A stretch of DNA of 64,000 nucleotides, taken from contig CP021226.1 in NCBI GenBank assembly GCA_003999685.1, positions 620,001 to 684,000 of the forward strand. Direction: 5' to 3'. Of this stretch, positions 48,100 through 58,281 are shown one piece after another. This DNA comes from Taiwanofungus camphoratus (lineage: Eukaryota; Basidiomycota; Agaricomycetes; Polyporales; Taiwanofungaceae). Position numbers and translations under genes: made by a program. Each line of letters opens with the position of its first letter. Position 1 is the stretch's first letter. The notes below the pieces were generated by a model that worked only from the letters and a program-made list of their open reading frames with translations, had not been told where the DNA came from and did no database searches.

Positions 48100-49190
48100 C
48101 CTCAGTAAAGTAAATTGCAAGTCAACGAGAAAACATTTTCTGATTGAAGTGTATAGCAATGGGTCTCCTTTCATGATTTGGTGAGTGCTTTTATGTGGAG
48201 TCTGTGCAGGACTGAGCGTTGTATGTTGTCAGCGGTCCTCCAATACTATGCCTACGTATGGAGTCGGCGCCCTGACTCAGTCGGCAGTTGCTTCTGGTTG
48301 GTCAAAAGCTCATCTTTTTTGATGGCTCTCACAAATACCGAAAATGTTACTGGTCGAGACCCAAGTGCCGACTGAGGGAGTGTGCCGACTCTACCAGTAG
48401 GCATAGTATGTCGGTCATCTACCGAATGTGCCCACCGACCTGATATTAGACCAACATGAACCGTTTCCGCCTGCAACAGATGTCCTGGCTCTCAGTGCAG
48501 CACATGAATTCTGTCCGTTCACACACACTTCTGCCCACTCCACTGCGCAGTCCCCGCAGCCATTCCCGCAGCTATTCCAAATTTCATCTCGAACTCCGGT
48601 CCCAGTATCATGGCTCCACGATTGGCCACGTTATGCGGTGATTCTTCCGCCGCGTGCGACGATCCGACATAGATGGATTGACTGCGCCTCTTGAGAGCCA
48701 ATTCGTTACGAACTAGGACTTTGCCGTAGCTAGTCGAGCACAGGGTTTTTACTTGCACAGGGGCTAGCTATGGGGGCGAACGTACTGATGCAGTATCTGA
48801 GCAATTTGAACCCTTGGACGAGTCCAGTCGGTTGATGGCAAACTGTCTCGTGAGGATGGATATCAAAAATTTCATCTGCCTCCTGAAGCCATGCTGCCCT
48901 TCACGTACTACAGAGCTCGTTCTAGTGCGTGCCTGAGGACTTATCACAGCCTCAGTAGCCTTAGCACTAAGCGCTCGCCAAGGAATTCAGCTAGTGATAT
49001 AAAACATTGCCCACATGGCCGTCTCACATTTTCGTTATAATTCCATTCTAATCGCCTTCTCGTACTTGCTGTCGGCTGCACAGGGAGAATTGAAGCTGAA
49101 TCTCGAAAGTCCTGCACCGGTCATCAGTAACAATTGAACCCGGCTTCCGTTGGCCGCTTGCTATTGCCAACGTTTTCTACACGAAAATCT
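48100..49190. other. Spacer between the ssSPT-like copies
   Basis: Short ORFs only, overlapping in several frames. No repeat shared between the two flanking genes was noticed in this spacer. Confidence 0.4.
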
Positions 49191-49804
49191 ATGTCTCTCG
49201 CTATCAACTCTACGGGCTCTTCCATATCCCCTTCGCGCCTTGAAAAACCACGCCAGCAGTTACACCCCGACGTTGCAACCTCCAACACAGAATGGGCTCG
49301 CCAGCCGACAACGTTGCAGGTGTTGCTTTCGCCCGCACTCCCCTACCAGCCCCCACGCAGCGCAGTGGGTGTGTTCGTCTGGCGCAGGCGCGTGTGGTTT
49401 GAGACGACGTTCGCGTTGTCGATGCTGCAGCCATGGGAGAAGGTGCTAGCCAGTGAGTCATCGATCTGCTTCAGTCTCATCGGCAGTCTCGCGGTCACCG
49501 AATGCTGGCCCTGAATCTCTCGTGGTTGTTGAAGACGTCGTAACTGGCATGGGCGTACAGCTGTCGTGGTGTCTCAAAGCAGTCGTAATAACCCTGTGCC
49601 TTTGCAGTGTTGCTGCTCTGTCTTTCTCTTGGTTTCTCCCTTATAGGTATATACCTCTATTTGCCTTCGAACCTCGCCTATGTTCGAGGACGCACCATAT
49701 ACTACCTTATGGGCAGCGAGGCCAAACCTTCAGCAGCCTGGAAATGGGGTTCGAGTTGGGGCCTCACCTCTTGGAATGCCACAAGTGCTATGGAGGACTT
49801 GTAG
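49191..49804 (+). CDS. Small membrane protein resembling serine palmitoyltransferase small subunit, copy B
   Basis: Exons 49191-49452 and 49608-49804 join in phase 1 to give 152 residues. The intron is about 155 nt long and sits at the same codon and phase as in copy A. The core is better preserved: YQPPRSAVGVFVWRRRVW, then FETTFALSMLQPWEKVLA, a membrane helix (LLLCLSLGFSLIGIYLYL), and LPSNLAYVRGRTIYYLMG. The MLxPWE motif followed by one membrane helix and a YLP segment is the signature I associate with ssSPT-like proteins. The N-terminal 45 residues are Ser/Gln-rich and unlike copy A. The C-terminal tail is Trp/Ser-rich. If the call is right, it would tune SPT activity or acyl-CoA choice in the ER. 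Confidence 0.65.
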
Positions 49805-50733
49805 CTTTAGATTGGAGTAAAAGAAGTCGATGGCCGGGCGTATAGAGCCTGCGCCGACAATGTTTATCTGTAAGTAATTCCTGTTCCATCTGGTGTGTAT
49901 CCGTGTTCTTTCCAGGGCTGATGTGATCATGAACTCGCCTCATGCCTCTCAAACATTGCAGAATACCCAGGTATACCCGCCTTCAGGTGATATCTAATGC
50001 TTTGCATGTATGCCATGCCTGTTCCCTTTTCACGGTGCTGCAGGTCGGTTACACACTCCATGTGGATAACAGTTGAATCTTCTCACTTCTCGGATAAGTG
50101 GCTCATTGCACTTACACTCGTATACATATTTGTATACGTTGACCTCTAATGAGATATGGACTCCTCACCTTCACATTTTTGACTATGAATGTTCCCGATC
50201 ATCTGTCACCCCTCGAAGTTGATGCGTTGACGGTCCATGTCTGCAGCCCCGGTCCTTGGCGGACCACGTTCGTAGCCAATCTCGATCAGGCACTGTATGA
50301 GGGACCGGAACGCTTAATCCATCAATGCAGGTCGCAGGTGCATGTCAAGGCACAAAAAACTGTTTCATCTGCGCCGAGACCCATTGCTCTTAGTTGGATG
50401 TATACGTAAGTAATCAACTTCAGTCTTCAAGAGCATGTTGACTTGTCGCTTATGTAAGATGACTAAGTACTACTGTGACTTATTCGGTGCTCATGCTGTT
50501 GAATGATTACTTGAATTACTGGACCCTCCAAGAGATGAAGATGACCTAAATAATGTTAACGAGCATACGGGAGCAACATTAGCAAACGATTTCTGATGAT
50601 GTTTTTAGAGCACTTAAGATAAATAATGAGATTGTCTCTCAAGAGCAACCCAAGACTCTACCAATGCATGCCGGGTGAGAAGAGAGCCGAACATGACTGA
50701 CTCAATCGACTTACAACCAGAACCACGCGGAAA
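49805..50733. other. Spacer
   Basis: Nothing recognisable. ORF 50149-50409 (+) has no domain. Confidence 0.4.
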
Positions 50734-51560
50734 TCATGAGTTTACACTGACAAGCATGAAAGTGCCGCCGATTGGGTTGTCCAGGTTAGTCTTCTGCACG
50801 AACGTGCTCATCTCCCAGTTCAACCTGTTGGTCAGTGCATTCACAAATGTCTGGTTCTCGAAGCCGGAGGATTGCTTGAAAATGAGGACGACATATCTGT
50901 ATGTGGAACAACAGTGAGGTGCCCGACTTTATTTCAACATGCGAAGTAATTACTCACCGGTGAAGGTCAGCGGTTGGGGGTGCGGGCGATGTTCATTCAG
51001 AGATGGCAGGCGTTGAATTCGACAGCAAGGCCATATCAACCACCGGCGGAGTGATGCTCTCAAAGTCACAGCCCAAGAAATGCTGAATAGGCGACACAGA
51101 CAGGGATTGCGGTGTCGGCGCGTCGGGTCAAATGCAGTCACGACATACCTTGTCCGCTGCACACAGGTGTTCGCCTACGAGGACGAAAGATGGTGCAAAA
51201 GTGACCTCTGTAAATTGTTCGATTGAATAAAAGTATTCAATAACATCGACGTTGTGCGCACCTGCGATGGACAATGTTGTGTTAGGGGCCGACAGTACCA
51301 CTGGCATGCTCGGAGATAAAGTGTTCTGCGGGAAAATCACGTCCAAGAGAACGTTGGGATTGAAGGTAATGTTTGCATCCACAGGGATCTGTCCTACGGT
51401 CGGTAAATCGGGACGTTTGGGCCAAGGACAGACACCTACGTTAGCATCGCTGAATAACTGTTGTACAGCGCTGAGGCTTGGGCCTGTGGTGCTAAAATTA
51501 GACGTTCGAGGCAATGGAGACGCAAGTTGTGAGGACGGAAATTAGAGCGAAAGAGTACAT
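50734..51560 (-). pseudogene. PEBP-like pseudogene, nearly full length
   Basis: It aligns along its whole length with the intact gene at 52454-53301, including intron positions. The order is a signal peptide (MYSFALISVLTTCVSIAS), LSAVQQLFSDAN, IPVDANITFNPNVLLDVIFP, PDAPTPQS, HFLGCDF, SNSTPAIS, then YVVLIFKQSSGF, LNWEMSTFVQ and GGTFMLVS. Lesions are a frameshift directly after the signal peptide, frameshifts on both sides of the VVTAFD segment in the pocket motif, and a TGA where the intact copy has Trp (DWLSPAP in the intact copy, SE-stop-TSPAP here). The splice sites and flanking sequence are still good, so decay appears recent. Confidence 0.8.
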
Positions 51561-52453
51561 TTTCAAAATTAAAAATCAAAGGGCAGTTGGTGAACGCCAA
51601 TGCTGTATAGCTGTCCTTCTTACAAATTACCGCATCCTTCAGACACGGGCAGGAGTCAGTTGGGCTGCTTACAGTATCGTTTGCATTGTCTGCGACGTCC
51701 GATACTGACGCCCGATACATCGAATCTTTGACTCTGCTTTGAGACATGCAGTGATCGTGATGGCAACATGCCGACGGACTCTCATATTCACCTGCAAAAA
51801 AACATGTATGTCGTCGTTCATCATTTCAGCGGGCAGCTGAGCCTGTTAGCCCTTGCCTCTGTCATCCATTCAGAGATACACTGTAAGACTCAATAAAGAA
51901 CGCTTATTTAGGCGAGAAAGCGGTACCTCTTAGTATTACTATCTGGAAACGGAAACTTGGCTCGAGGAGCACCATTTCGCGAAGTAGAGCGCATCAGGAG
52001 CTTGCCCGAGGAATCTTGGAATCATGTCTGCACTACGTCCCTCGTCATGTTTGAGCATGCCCACGGCACGGTAGTTGAAAGTGACTTGGCTGATCCGACC
52101 GATGCGCAAGGCAAGGAATACTGTATTCATCAACGTCTGCGTAATTTCCATGGCCGGACTCAGGCAGTCAGACCCAGTCACAATTGCGTAGCAGAAACGT
52201 AGTAACTTGGGCAGGACCACACAGTCGAATTATGATATCTCAAGGCCCAGTTGCACAGTCGTGTCAATCTCATTAGACAAAGGTCAAATCCCCCTTTCAC
52301 TTTAATGTTGAGGATGCCTGCCTCGGCCGATGCACCACAGATGATGTCAAATTCGAACCCTAAGTAGTTCTGACCCGCAGGTAGCAGTACGTTGGAAAAA
52401 AACCCACAAATGGCTAGGACTGTAGACTTACCGCTGAGATATTCCACGCGAGC
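51561..52453. other. Spacer between PEBP-like copies
   Basis: Two overlapping minus ORFs (51939-52220 and 52178-52447) have somewhat protein-like readings, but I could not align either with PEBP or any other family. Their origin is unknown. Confidence 0.35.
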
Positions 52454-53301
52454 TTAGGAGTCTGCGCCAACGAGCATGAAGTTGCCGCCGAGAGGGCTGC
52501 CCAACGCGACCTGCTGCACGAACGCGCTCATGTCCCAGTTTAGCCGGTCGGTCGACGCATTCACGAGTGTCTGGTTGCCAAAACCCGGAGGCTGCTCGAA
52601 GACGAGAAAGACGTATCTGCGATGTCAAGCAGCAGTGAGACCCCCGCTTCGTCGACGCGTGCGAGAGAATATGTACCGGTGGGGGTCGACAGATGCCGGC
52701 GCGGGAGACAGCCAGTCGGAGACGGCCGGCGTCGAATTGGCCAGCAAGGCTGCTCCGGGTATCGGGAGAATGACGAGCTCGAAGGCGCCGCCCAGGAAGT
52801 GCCGCACGGGCGACGCAGACGGCGAGTGTGGCGACGGCGCGTCCAGGTCGATGGCGATCACGACGAGTCTATCGTGAGCGTGCACGTGCGCGCCAGAGAC
52901 GACGAAATACGGCACACGCGCGACCTCTGTGCGAGTAGTCCGGTCAGGCGAGGAAAGTGCAGTGTAATTCGGGGTTGATCGCACCTGCGACCGACAGGGT
53001 CGTGTTGGGCGCGGCCAGGGCCACGCCGGGGGACGAGGCGTTCTGCGGAAAGATCACGTCCAGCAAGATACTGGGATCGAAGGTGATGTTGGCATCCGCA
53101 GGGATCTGTGTCGGCATCGTGAACAGACATAAGCCGAGTCGCGCGAGGACCGCCTACATTCGCATCGTAGAACGCTTGCTGTACAGCTTTGAGACCCAGA
53201 CTTGTCTGGCTGGAAAACGGCAGCGCATAGACGCTGGAAGCAACGTAGATGCAACCAGCGAAGATGAAAAGAAGAGCGGGGCAGTGCATGACGGAACGCA
53301 T
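52454..53301 (-). CDS. Secreted PEBP-like protein, second intact copy
   Basis: Four exons (53158-53301, 52985-53105, 52677-52926, 52454-52616) give 225 residues with all phases consistent. It has a signal peptide (CPALLFIFAGCIYVASSVYA), then LKAVQQAFYDAN and IPADANITFDPSILLDVIFP. The anion-pocket motif reads VIAIDLDAPSPHS, with RHFLGGAF, NSTPAVSDWL and DPHR after it. The last exon has YVFLVFEQPPGF, LNWDMSAFVQQ and GSPLGGNFMLVG. Compared with classical PEBP, the DPDxP pocket is DLDAP and the GxHR is DPHR, and both core features are present. Several N-x-S/T sites fit secretion. All introns are GT-AG. It is the best preserved of four copies in this region. Confidence 0.88.
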
Positions 53302-53935
53302 TGGGAATCGAGAGATATTGCTGAGGGGTCAACCATGCGGTGTTCTCATTATATATCTCTTGCTGCATACCTGAACATAGGAGATCTGCGCTGCACGAGA
53401 TAATAAAAGTCCTATGTACTGAGCCAGCATGGATTGGACCACAATGCACAGGCATCGTGCATGTAATGTCCCGTGGATCGGACATCTTTAGAAATGGAGC
53501 AAACGCCGACCATAAGCACGATTGTGGGACAAGAATACTAATTTGCCAATTCGGATGCTGGAGGTGCGAGAAGCCAGTGATTATACAGACAGAAGAGTTG
53601 AAACCTTGGTTGGGCATGGTTGTGTCGACATTTCATCTGGCAGAAAACGCCATACGAGTGCTCTTGATTTGAGGGCGGGCAGGCGTCAAGAAGATAGACG
53701 GTCAGTCTGAGGACCTCCGCGCCTGACTGTGTGCATTGTCTGCAAGCAGTCTCGATCCAAGGAATGTATAGGAACAGGAGACAACGTTACAGAGGAAGTC
53801 GACGCACTGAGCACTCCCACGTGATCGCAAGCACGCGAGCGGTGATCATCTCATTGTCTTGACCAAATTTCTGCATCTAATCTAGCGTTTATTTCAAAAG
53901 ACAACAGTCTTTACTAACCGAATCTGTCGTTGCTA
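53302..53935. other. Divergent promoter region of PEBP-like and RPAP3-like genes
   Basis: It includes an AT-rich motif (ATTATATATC) about 50 bp upstream of the PEBP-like start on the minus strand, which could serve as its TATA element. No gene is seen. Confidence 0.4.
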
Positions 53936-55176
53936 ATGTCTGCTCAAAAGGCGCAGACCGAGAAGGACAAGGCCAGCTGCCCCCTGTTTGACTTGTACTC
54001 TGGGTTTTCACGCTGACGATGACACACAGGGAAATGCTGCATTCAAGGCGGGCGACTTTCCGACCGCCATCGGCCACTACACTGCTGCGGTCCTCGCGGA
54101 CCCCGCCAACCCGACGTACCCGCTGAACCGCGCCGCTGCGTATCTCAAACTAGGCAAGTGCGTGGTTTCTGTGTGGCATGCGGTGGATGGGGACGCTGAC
54201 GGCGTGCGCGTGCGTGCAGGAACGAGGACGCGGAACGGGACTGCACGACCGTGTTGAAGCTGGGCGAGGGGAACATCAAGGCGGTATTCCGGCGCGGCCA
54301 GGCGCGGGTCGCGATGCAGAAGCTGCGCGAGGCGGAGGTGGGTGCGTGCGTCTCTGCGTGTGTCGTCGGCGACGGGGCACTGATGGCTGTTCGCAGACTT
54401 TAGGAGTGCGCTGAAGCTCGAGCCTGCGAATGAAGCTGTGAAGCAGGAGCTGAAGCGCGTGGAGGAGATGCTGCAGCGGCGGGTCGAGGTGAAATCGGTG
54501 CGTCGATGGGGTCCGCAATCATCTTCCCCTAGCTGACTCGAGCAGAAAGGACCCGCGGACGTTATCTCTGGGCCTTTTCCGTCAACGTCCTCGTCTGCTC
54601 CCACGCCCAAACGACGGCGCATCCCAATCGAGGTCGTCGACCCTTCTGCCTCATCGTCCACGGCAGCGGCGACGACGACTGCGGGGTCTGATGCTTTCAT
54701 GACGCCCGTATCGTCGCGACCGTTGTCCTCGCCGTCGCCGTCGCCGTCGCGCGTGGCAGCGGCTGCGCCCATGACGCTCTTTACGTTTACCAAGCGGTGG
54801 GAGCGGCTAAAGACCGCGGAGGAACGGTGGGCGCTAATCAATGTGAGTGCCCCGCGGAAGTGACGTCATTCCCGCGGCTGCTGGCTGACGGTGGCAGGAA
54901 ATCGACCCAGCCGCGCTCCCGGCGTTGTTCCAGTCCTCGCTCGAGGCGTCGCTCCTCTCGTCGCTGCTGGCCACGTTCCTCGACGTCCTGCGCGCCCTCG
55001 ACGGCCAAGAGCAGGTCAAGGCGCTCGTCAAGGCTTACATGCTCAATCTCGCGCGGGTGCCACGCTTCAGCACCGTCGTGCTCTTCATGAGCCCCTCGGA
55101 GCGCGTCCTGGTGAAGGACATCTGGGCTCTGGTCGGGCCCGGGGAGGAGCGGCGCGGCGCCTGGGGGCTGAGCTGA
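53936..55176 (+). CDS. RPAP3/Tah1-type TPR co-chaperone (R2TP complex)
   Basis: A TPR adaptor linking Hsp90 to R2TP for assembly of RNA polymerase and PIKK complexes. A short first exon MSAQKAQTEKDK leads into the TPR block GNAAFKAGDFPTAIGHYTAA, NRAAAYLKLGK, NEDAERDCTTVLKLG, IKAVFRRGQARVAM, then FRSALKLEPANEAV. A Ser/Thr-rich linker follows, then the RPAP3 C-terminal domain (FTFTKRWERLKTAEERW, then EIDPAALPALFQSSLEASLL). The last exon is 54899-55176. The junction EKDK to GNAAFK is expected from TPR geometry and phase, yet no GT donor exists in the right phase. The only candidate removing 53972-54029 (58 nt, good branch point and CAG acceptor) starts GCCAGC. Confidence 0.85.
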
Positions 55177-55543
55177 GCCTGCGCTTACGACCGTGTGTGG
55201 CCTTACGTACCTAGTTGCCGCGCCATGCATTGATTCTGGCCTGGCTCTGTTGCCAGCACTGCATGGGGCGACGGGTCAAAGACGGCCTTCTTTGATTGAT
55301 GCACGCTGCAGGGGCACCCACACCCCGTGCGCTCTGGCCCCGCACGCAGACCCGTATGTATGTAGCGAAGCTCAACGCATAATTTAGGGCGGTCGTAGAT
55401 CCCGCCTCTAATACATCAGCCCGTAGCGTACACACCATGCTCTGCTTCTCTCTTCCCTCCTCTTCGTCAACCAAGCTCCAGTCGCGATCGTCCTCCGACC
55501 TGCAACAGGCAACCGTGAGCTGTATCACCGTGCGCGCCGCACT
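55177..55543. other. Convergent spacer
   Basis: The 3' ends of the RPAP3-like gene and of the Ypd1 gene fall here. Nothing else is seen. Confidence 0.5.
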
Positions 55544-56383
55544 TCACCCCGAACCCGCGTCGCCGTCCTCGCCGTCTTCGGGCACGGTGTTCTCCTTGTA
55601 CCACTGCTTCAGCCACGACTCGGCGGTCGCGTACTCGCGCTTGACCCGCGCGAGGAGCGGCTCGATCTTTAGTAGCGCCGCCGAGTCGGTCAGGTCCGCG
55701 CCGGCCTCCTCGTCGCGCAGCTGGCCGTAGTGCTGGATCTTCTCGCACGACGCCTGCACACGCGCGACGCCGAGCGCCGCGGACGAGCCCTTGAGAAAGT
55801 GCCCGAGCGACGAGAGCTTGCCGAGGTCCTTATTCGAGCTGCCGGGGGGGGGGGGCGGTCAGCGAGCGAGCGGACAGTGGGAAAGGGCGCGGCACGCACA
55901 AGGCCTCGTCCATCTCGGTGAACGTGCTGCTGGCCTGGGAGAAGTACGCCCAGGCCATGCCGCGCGAGAAGTCGTGTGTGTCGTCCTCGTCGAGATCGAG
56001 GATCTGGTGGAACGTCTCCATATCGATGGTGCTGGACGGGTCGGGCTGCGGCGCAGGCGCGGGGGGCGCGCGCGCGCGATCGGTCAGCGGGCGCGATGGG
56101 CGGAGGAGGCGCGGCGCGGGCGCGGGCGCGGCGCGAGTGCGGGTGCGGGGCGGCTCACCTCGTCTGATGCCTCATCGGGCGGCTCCTCTGTCCCCGCACG
56201 GCTGAGCACGGCGGCGGCGGGCGTCGCCTCGCGCGAGGGCGCGATGGGCGCGATGGGCACGAGGACGACGGGCTTGGGGGCGTCCCTTGCGGCGGCCTTG
56301 TCGACGACGGGCGACGCGGAGCGGCGACGGCGGCTGGCGAGATCGGTGGGATTAGAGTCCGCGGGGGCGCTGGGGGCGACCAT
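55544..56383 (-). CDS. ypd1: Ypd1-type histidine phosphotransfer protein
   Basis: The HPt intermediate of the fungal multistep phosphorelay that carries phosphate from hybrid histidine kinases to response regulators such as Ssk1 and Skn7. Three exons: from the ATG at 56383 (MVAPSAPADSN) with an Ala/Pro/Arg-rich head ending PPDEASDE, then MDMETFHQ-type helix sequence (IDMETFHQILDLDEDD, GMAWAYFSQASSTFTEMDEAL), then SLGHFLKGSSAALGV, whose His is the phosphoacceptor. The usual C-terminal helices follow (KIQHYGQLRDEE, REYATAESWLKQWY) and an acidic tail to the stop at 55544. The N-terminal extension is longer than in yeast Ypd1. The second intron has a run of at least 12 C on the coding strand just before its acceptor. 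Confidence 0.93.
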
Positions 56384-56838
56384 GGTATGTGTCGAAGGAA
56401 AAAAGAAAGAGAGAGAGAGGAGGAAGAGAGGCGGGATGAGAGAGCGATAGTGGAGTTGCCGTGCTGGTGGAGGAGAGCGGCCAGTGGCAGTGGCATCCTC
56501 GCCGTGCCCTCGCCGTGCCCTCATAGACTCGACTCTGCCGGCATTCTAGACACAAAGTTTCTCCACCGCACAAGGCGCTGGGACATCGTATCATATTTCT
56601 CGCCTGTCTCTCCACAAACATATGTTTTTCAGACATTTCTCCAGGGTCACCAGGGTCCCATCGATGGCCATATGTAGCAGCGCCTGCAGGACGGAGACCA
56701 TTCTGAGGACTATCTCTGAGAACATCTCCGAGCATATCAGATAAACAGACGGCAGCCAGCCGCCGCGTACAGCTGAGTCTCAGAAGGTGGTAGCAACCAC
56801 TGCCACCCATCAGCTCACACCGCTCGGCTACGGCTGCC
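56384..56838. promoter_or_regulatory. Divergent promoter of ypd1 and the Sec14-like gene
   Basis: A 455-bp interval between two divergent starts. A GA-rich stretch (56400-56440, CT-rich on the ypd1 strand) lies directly upstream of the ypd1 ATG, typical of fungal 5' UTRs. No certain factor site is seen. Confidence 0.5.
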
Positions 56839-58061
56839 ATGTCCAGCGAATTCCTCGCCCCAGACGTGCTCACCGGCCATCTGGGCCATCTCAACGAGGC
56901 CCAGGAGCGCGCCTTGGCCATCTTCAAGGACGTCCTCGCCAACGCCCGCCTCTATACCCCGCCCTCGCAGGTCGACGGCCACACCACCCCCGCCTCCCAC
57001 GACGAGCCCACCCTGCTGTGCGTACCCGTACCCCCAGCTGCTCTGCGCTGCTGCCCGTCTGACCCCGTCTCCACCCAGGCGCTTCCTCCGCGCACGCCGC
57101 TTCGACCCGCAAAAGGCCCTCAAGCAGTTCTCCGACGCAGAGGCCTGGCGCGCGCAGCACAGCGTCGACGTCCTCTACGCGACCTTCGACCCCGTCGAGT
57201 TCGAGGCCGCGCGCAGGTTCTACCCCCACTGGACCGGCCGCCGCGACAAGGTGCGTCCGCCCCGGTGCGTCGCCCCCCCGCGCCCCCGCGCACTGACCCA
57301 CCCGCGGTGCAGAACGGCCTCCCCGTGTACGTCTACCGCCTCACGTCCCTCACCGGCCCGGCCAAACAGGCGCTCGACGCGGTCCCGCCGGAGCGCCGCT
57401 ACCAGCGCATGTGAGCCGTGCCCGTCTCCGCGCGCGCCGCCGTGCTCACGCGCCCCGCGCGCAGCGTGGCGCTCTACGAGACCATGACGCGCTTCGTCCT
57501 CAGGCTCTGCTCGCACCTCCCGCACGCGCACGCGCCCACGCCCGTCTCGGCCGTGACGACGATCATCGACCTCGAGCACGTCTCCCTCGGCACGATGTGG
57601 TCCCTCCACGCGCACCTCCAGGAGGCGTCCGCCCTCGCGACCGCCAACTACCCCGAGACGCTCAGCACCATCGCCGTCGTCAACTCCCCTGCGTTCTTCC
57701 CCGTCGTGTGGGGCTGGATCAAGGTGTGTCACGCGCTTCTGTTCCTCTTGCTCGCTGATGGAGAGCCGCCCGGCCCGCGCCGCTCCAGGGCTGGTTCGAC
57801 GAGGGCACACGCCGCAAGATTCACGTCCTCGGCAAGGATCCTGGACCCACACTCCGCAAGCTCATTGATCCCCAGAATCTCCCCATGCCCTACGGCGGTG
57901 AGCTCGACTGGAAATTCGGGGACGAGCCGGCCCTGGATGATGACGCCAAGAACGTCCTAGGTGAGATGCCGAAAGGCCCTGTCATCCTTGAGGATGGTCA
58001 GGTCAAGCGACCCGCACTCCCTCCGTCTGCTCAAAATAGCGCCGATGACCACTCATCATGA
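56839..58061 (+). CDS. Sec14-like CRAL-TRIO phosphatidylinositol transfer protein
   Basis: A lipid-exchange protein that couples PI and PC metabolism to Golgi and plasma membrane signalling. The start at 56839 (MSSEFLAPDV) opens the CRAL-TRIO-N helices, crossing the first intron at LLRFLRARRFDPQKAL. The lipid-binding domain follows: RRFYPHWTGRRDK, NGLPVYVYRLTSL, TTIIDLEHVSLGTMW, NYPETLSTIAVVNSP, FFPVVWGWIK, and GWFDEGTRRKIHVLG. The end has LPMPYGGELDWKFGDEP, close to the usual Sec14 LPxxYGG, and a short polar tail ending at 58061. Five exons are inferred from phase: before LRFLRA, before NGLPVY, after the YQR segment, and before GWFDEG. Local GC is very high, as in the neighbours. Confidence 0.92.
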
Positions 58062-58281
58062 CATGGCGGCTTAGCCTCGCCGGCGGGACAAGATGCGATT
58101 GACATTTCTATGGACAGACAATGTTTTTAAGTGCCATGTACGGTAATACTAAGGTATAATCATTGCGTGAACAAGAGTGAAGGAAAGAAGTGCAATAATG
58201 ATATGAGCAAATACAAAGTCCAGTGTGAGTGATGATACACAGCATTACGACAGAAACAACAGCAGACACAAGAGTAGGAAA

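Noticed and set aside
51939-52447. Minus-strand ORFs thought to be a further PEBP copy
   Set aside because: None of the PEBP motifs (DLDAP, RHFLGG, GGNFMLV) could be found in any frame, so they are left as unassigned.
54077-54841. 254-codon minus-strand frame over the RPAP3-like gene
   Set aside because: It is antisense to well-supported TPR exons. The protein is low complexity with no domain.
57220-57852. 210-codon minus-strand frame over the Sec14-like gene
   Set aside because: It is a shadow of high-GC exons that encode clear CRAL-TRIO motifs on the other strand.
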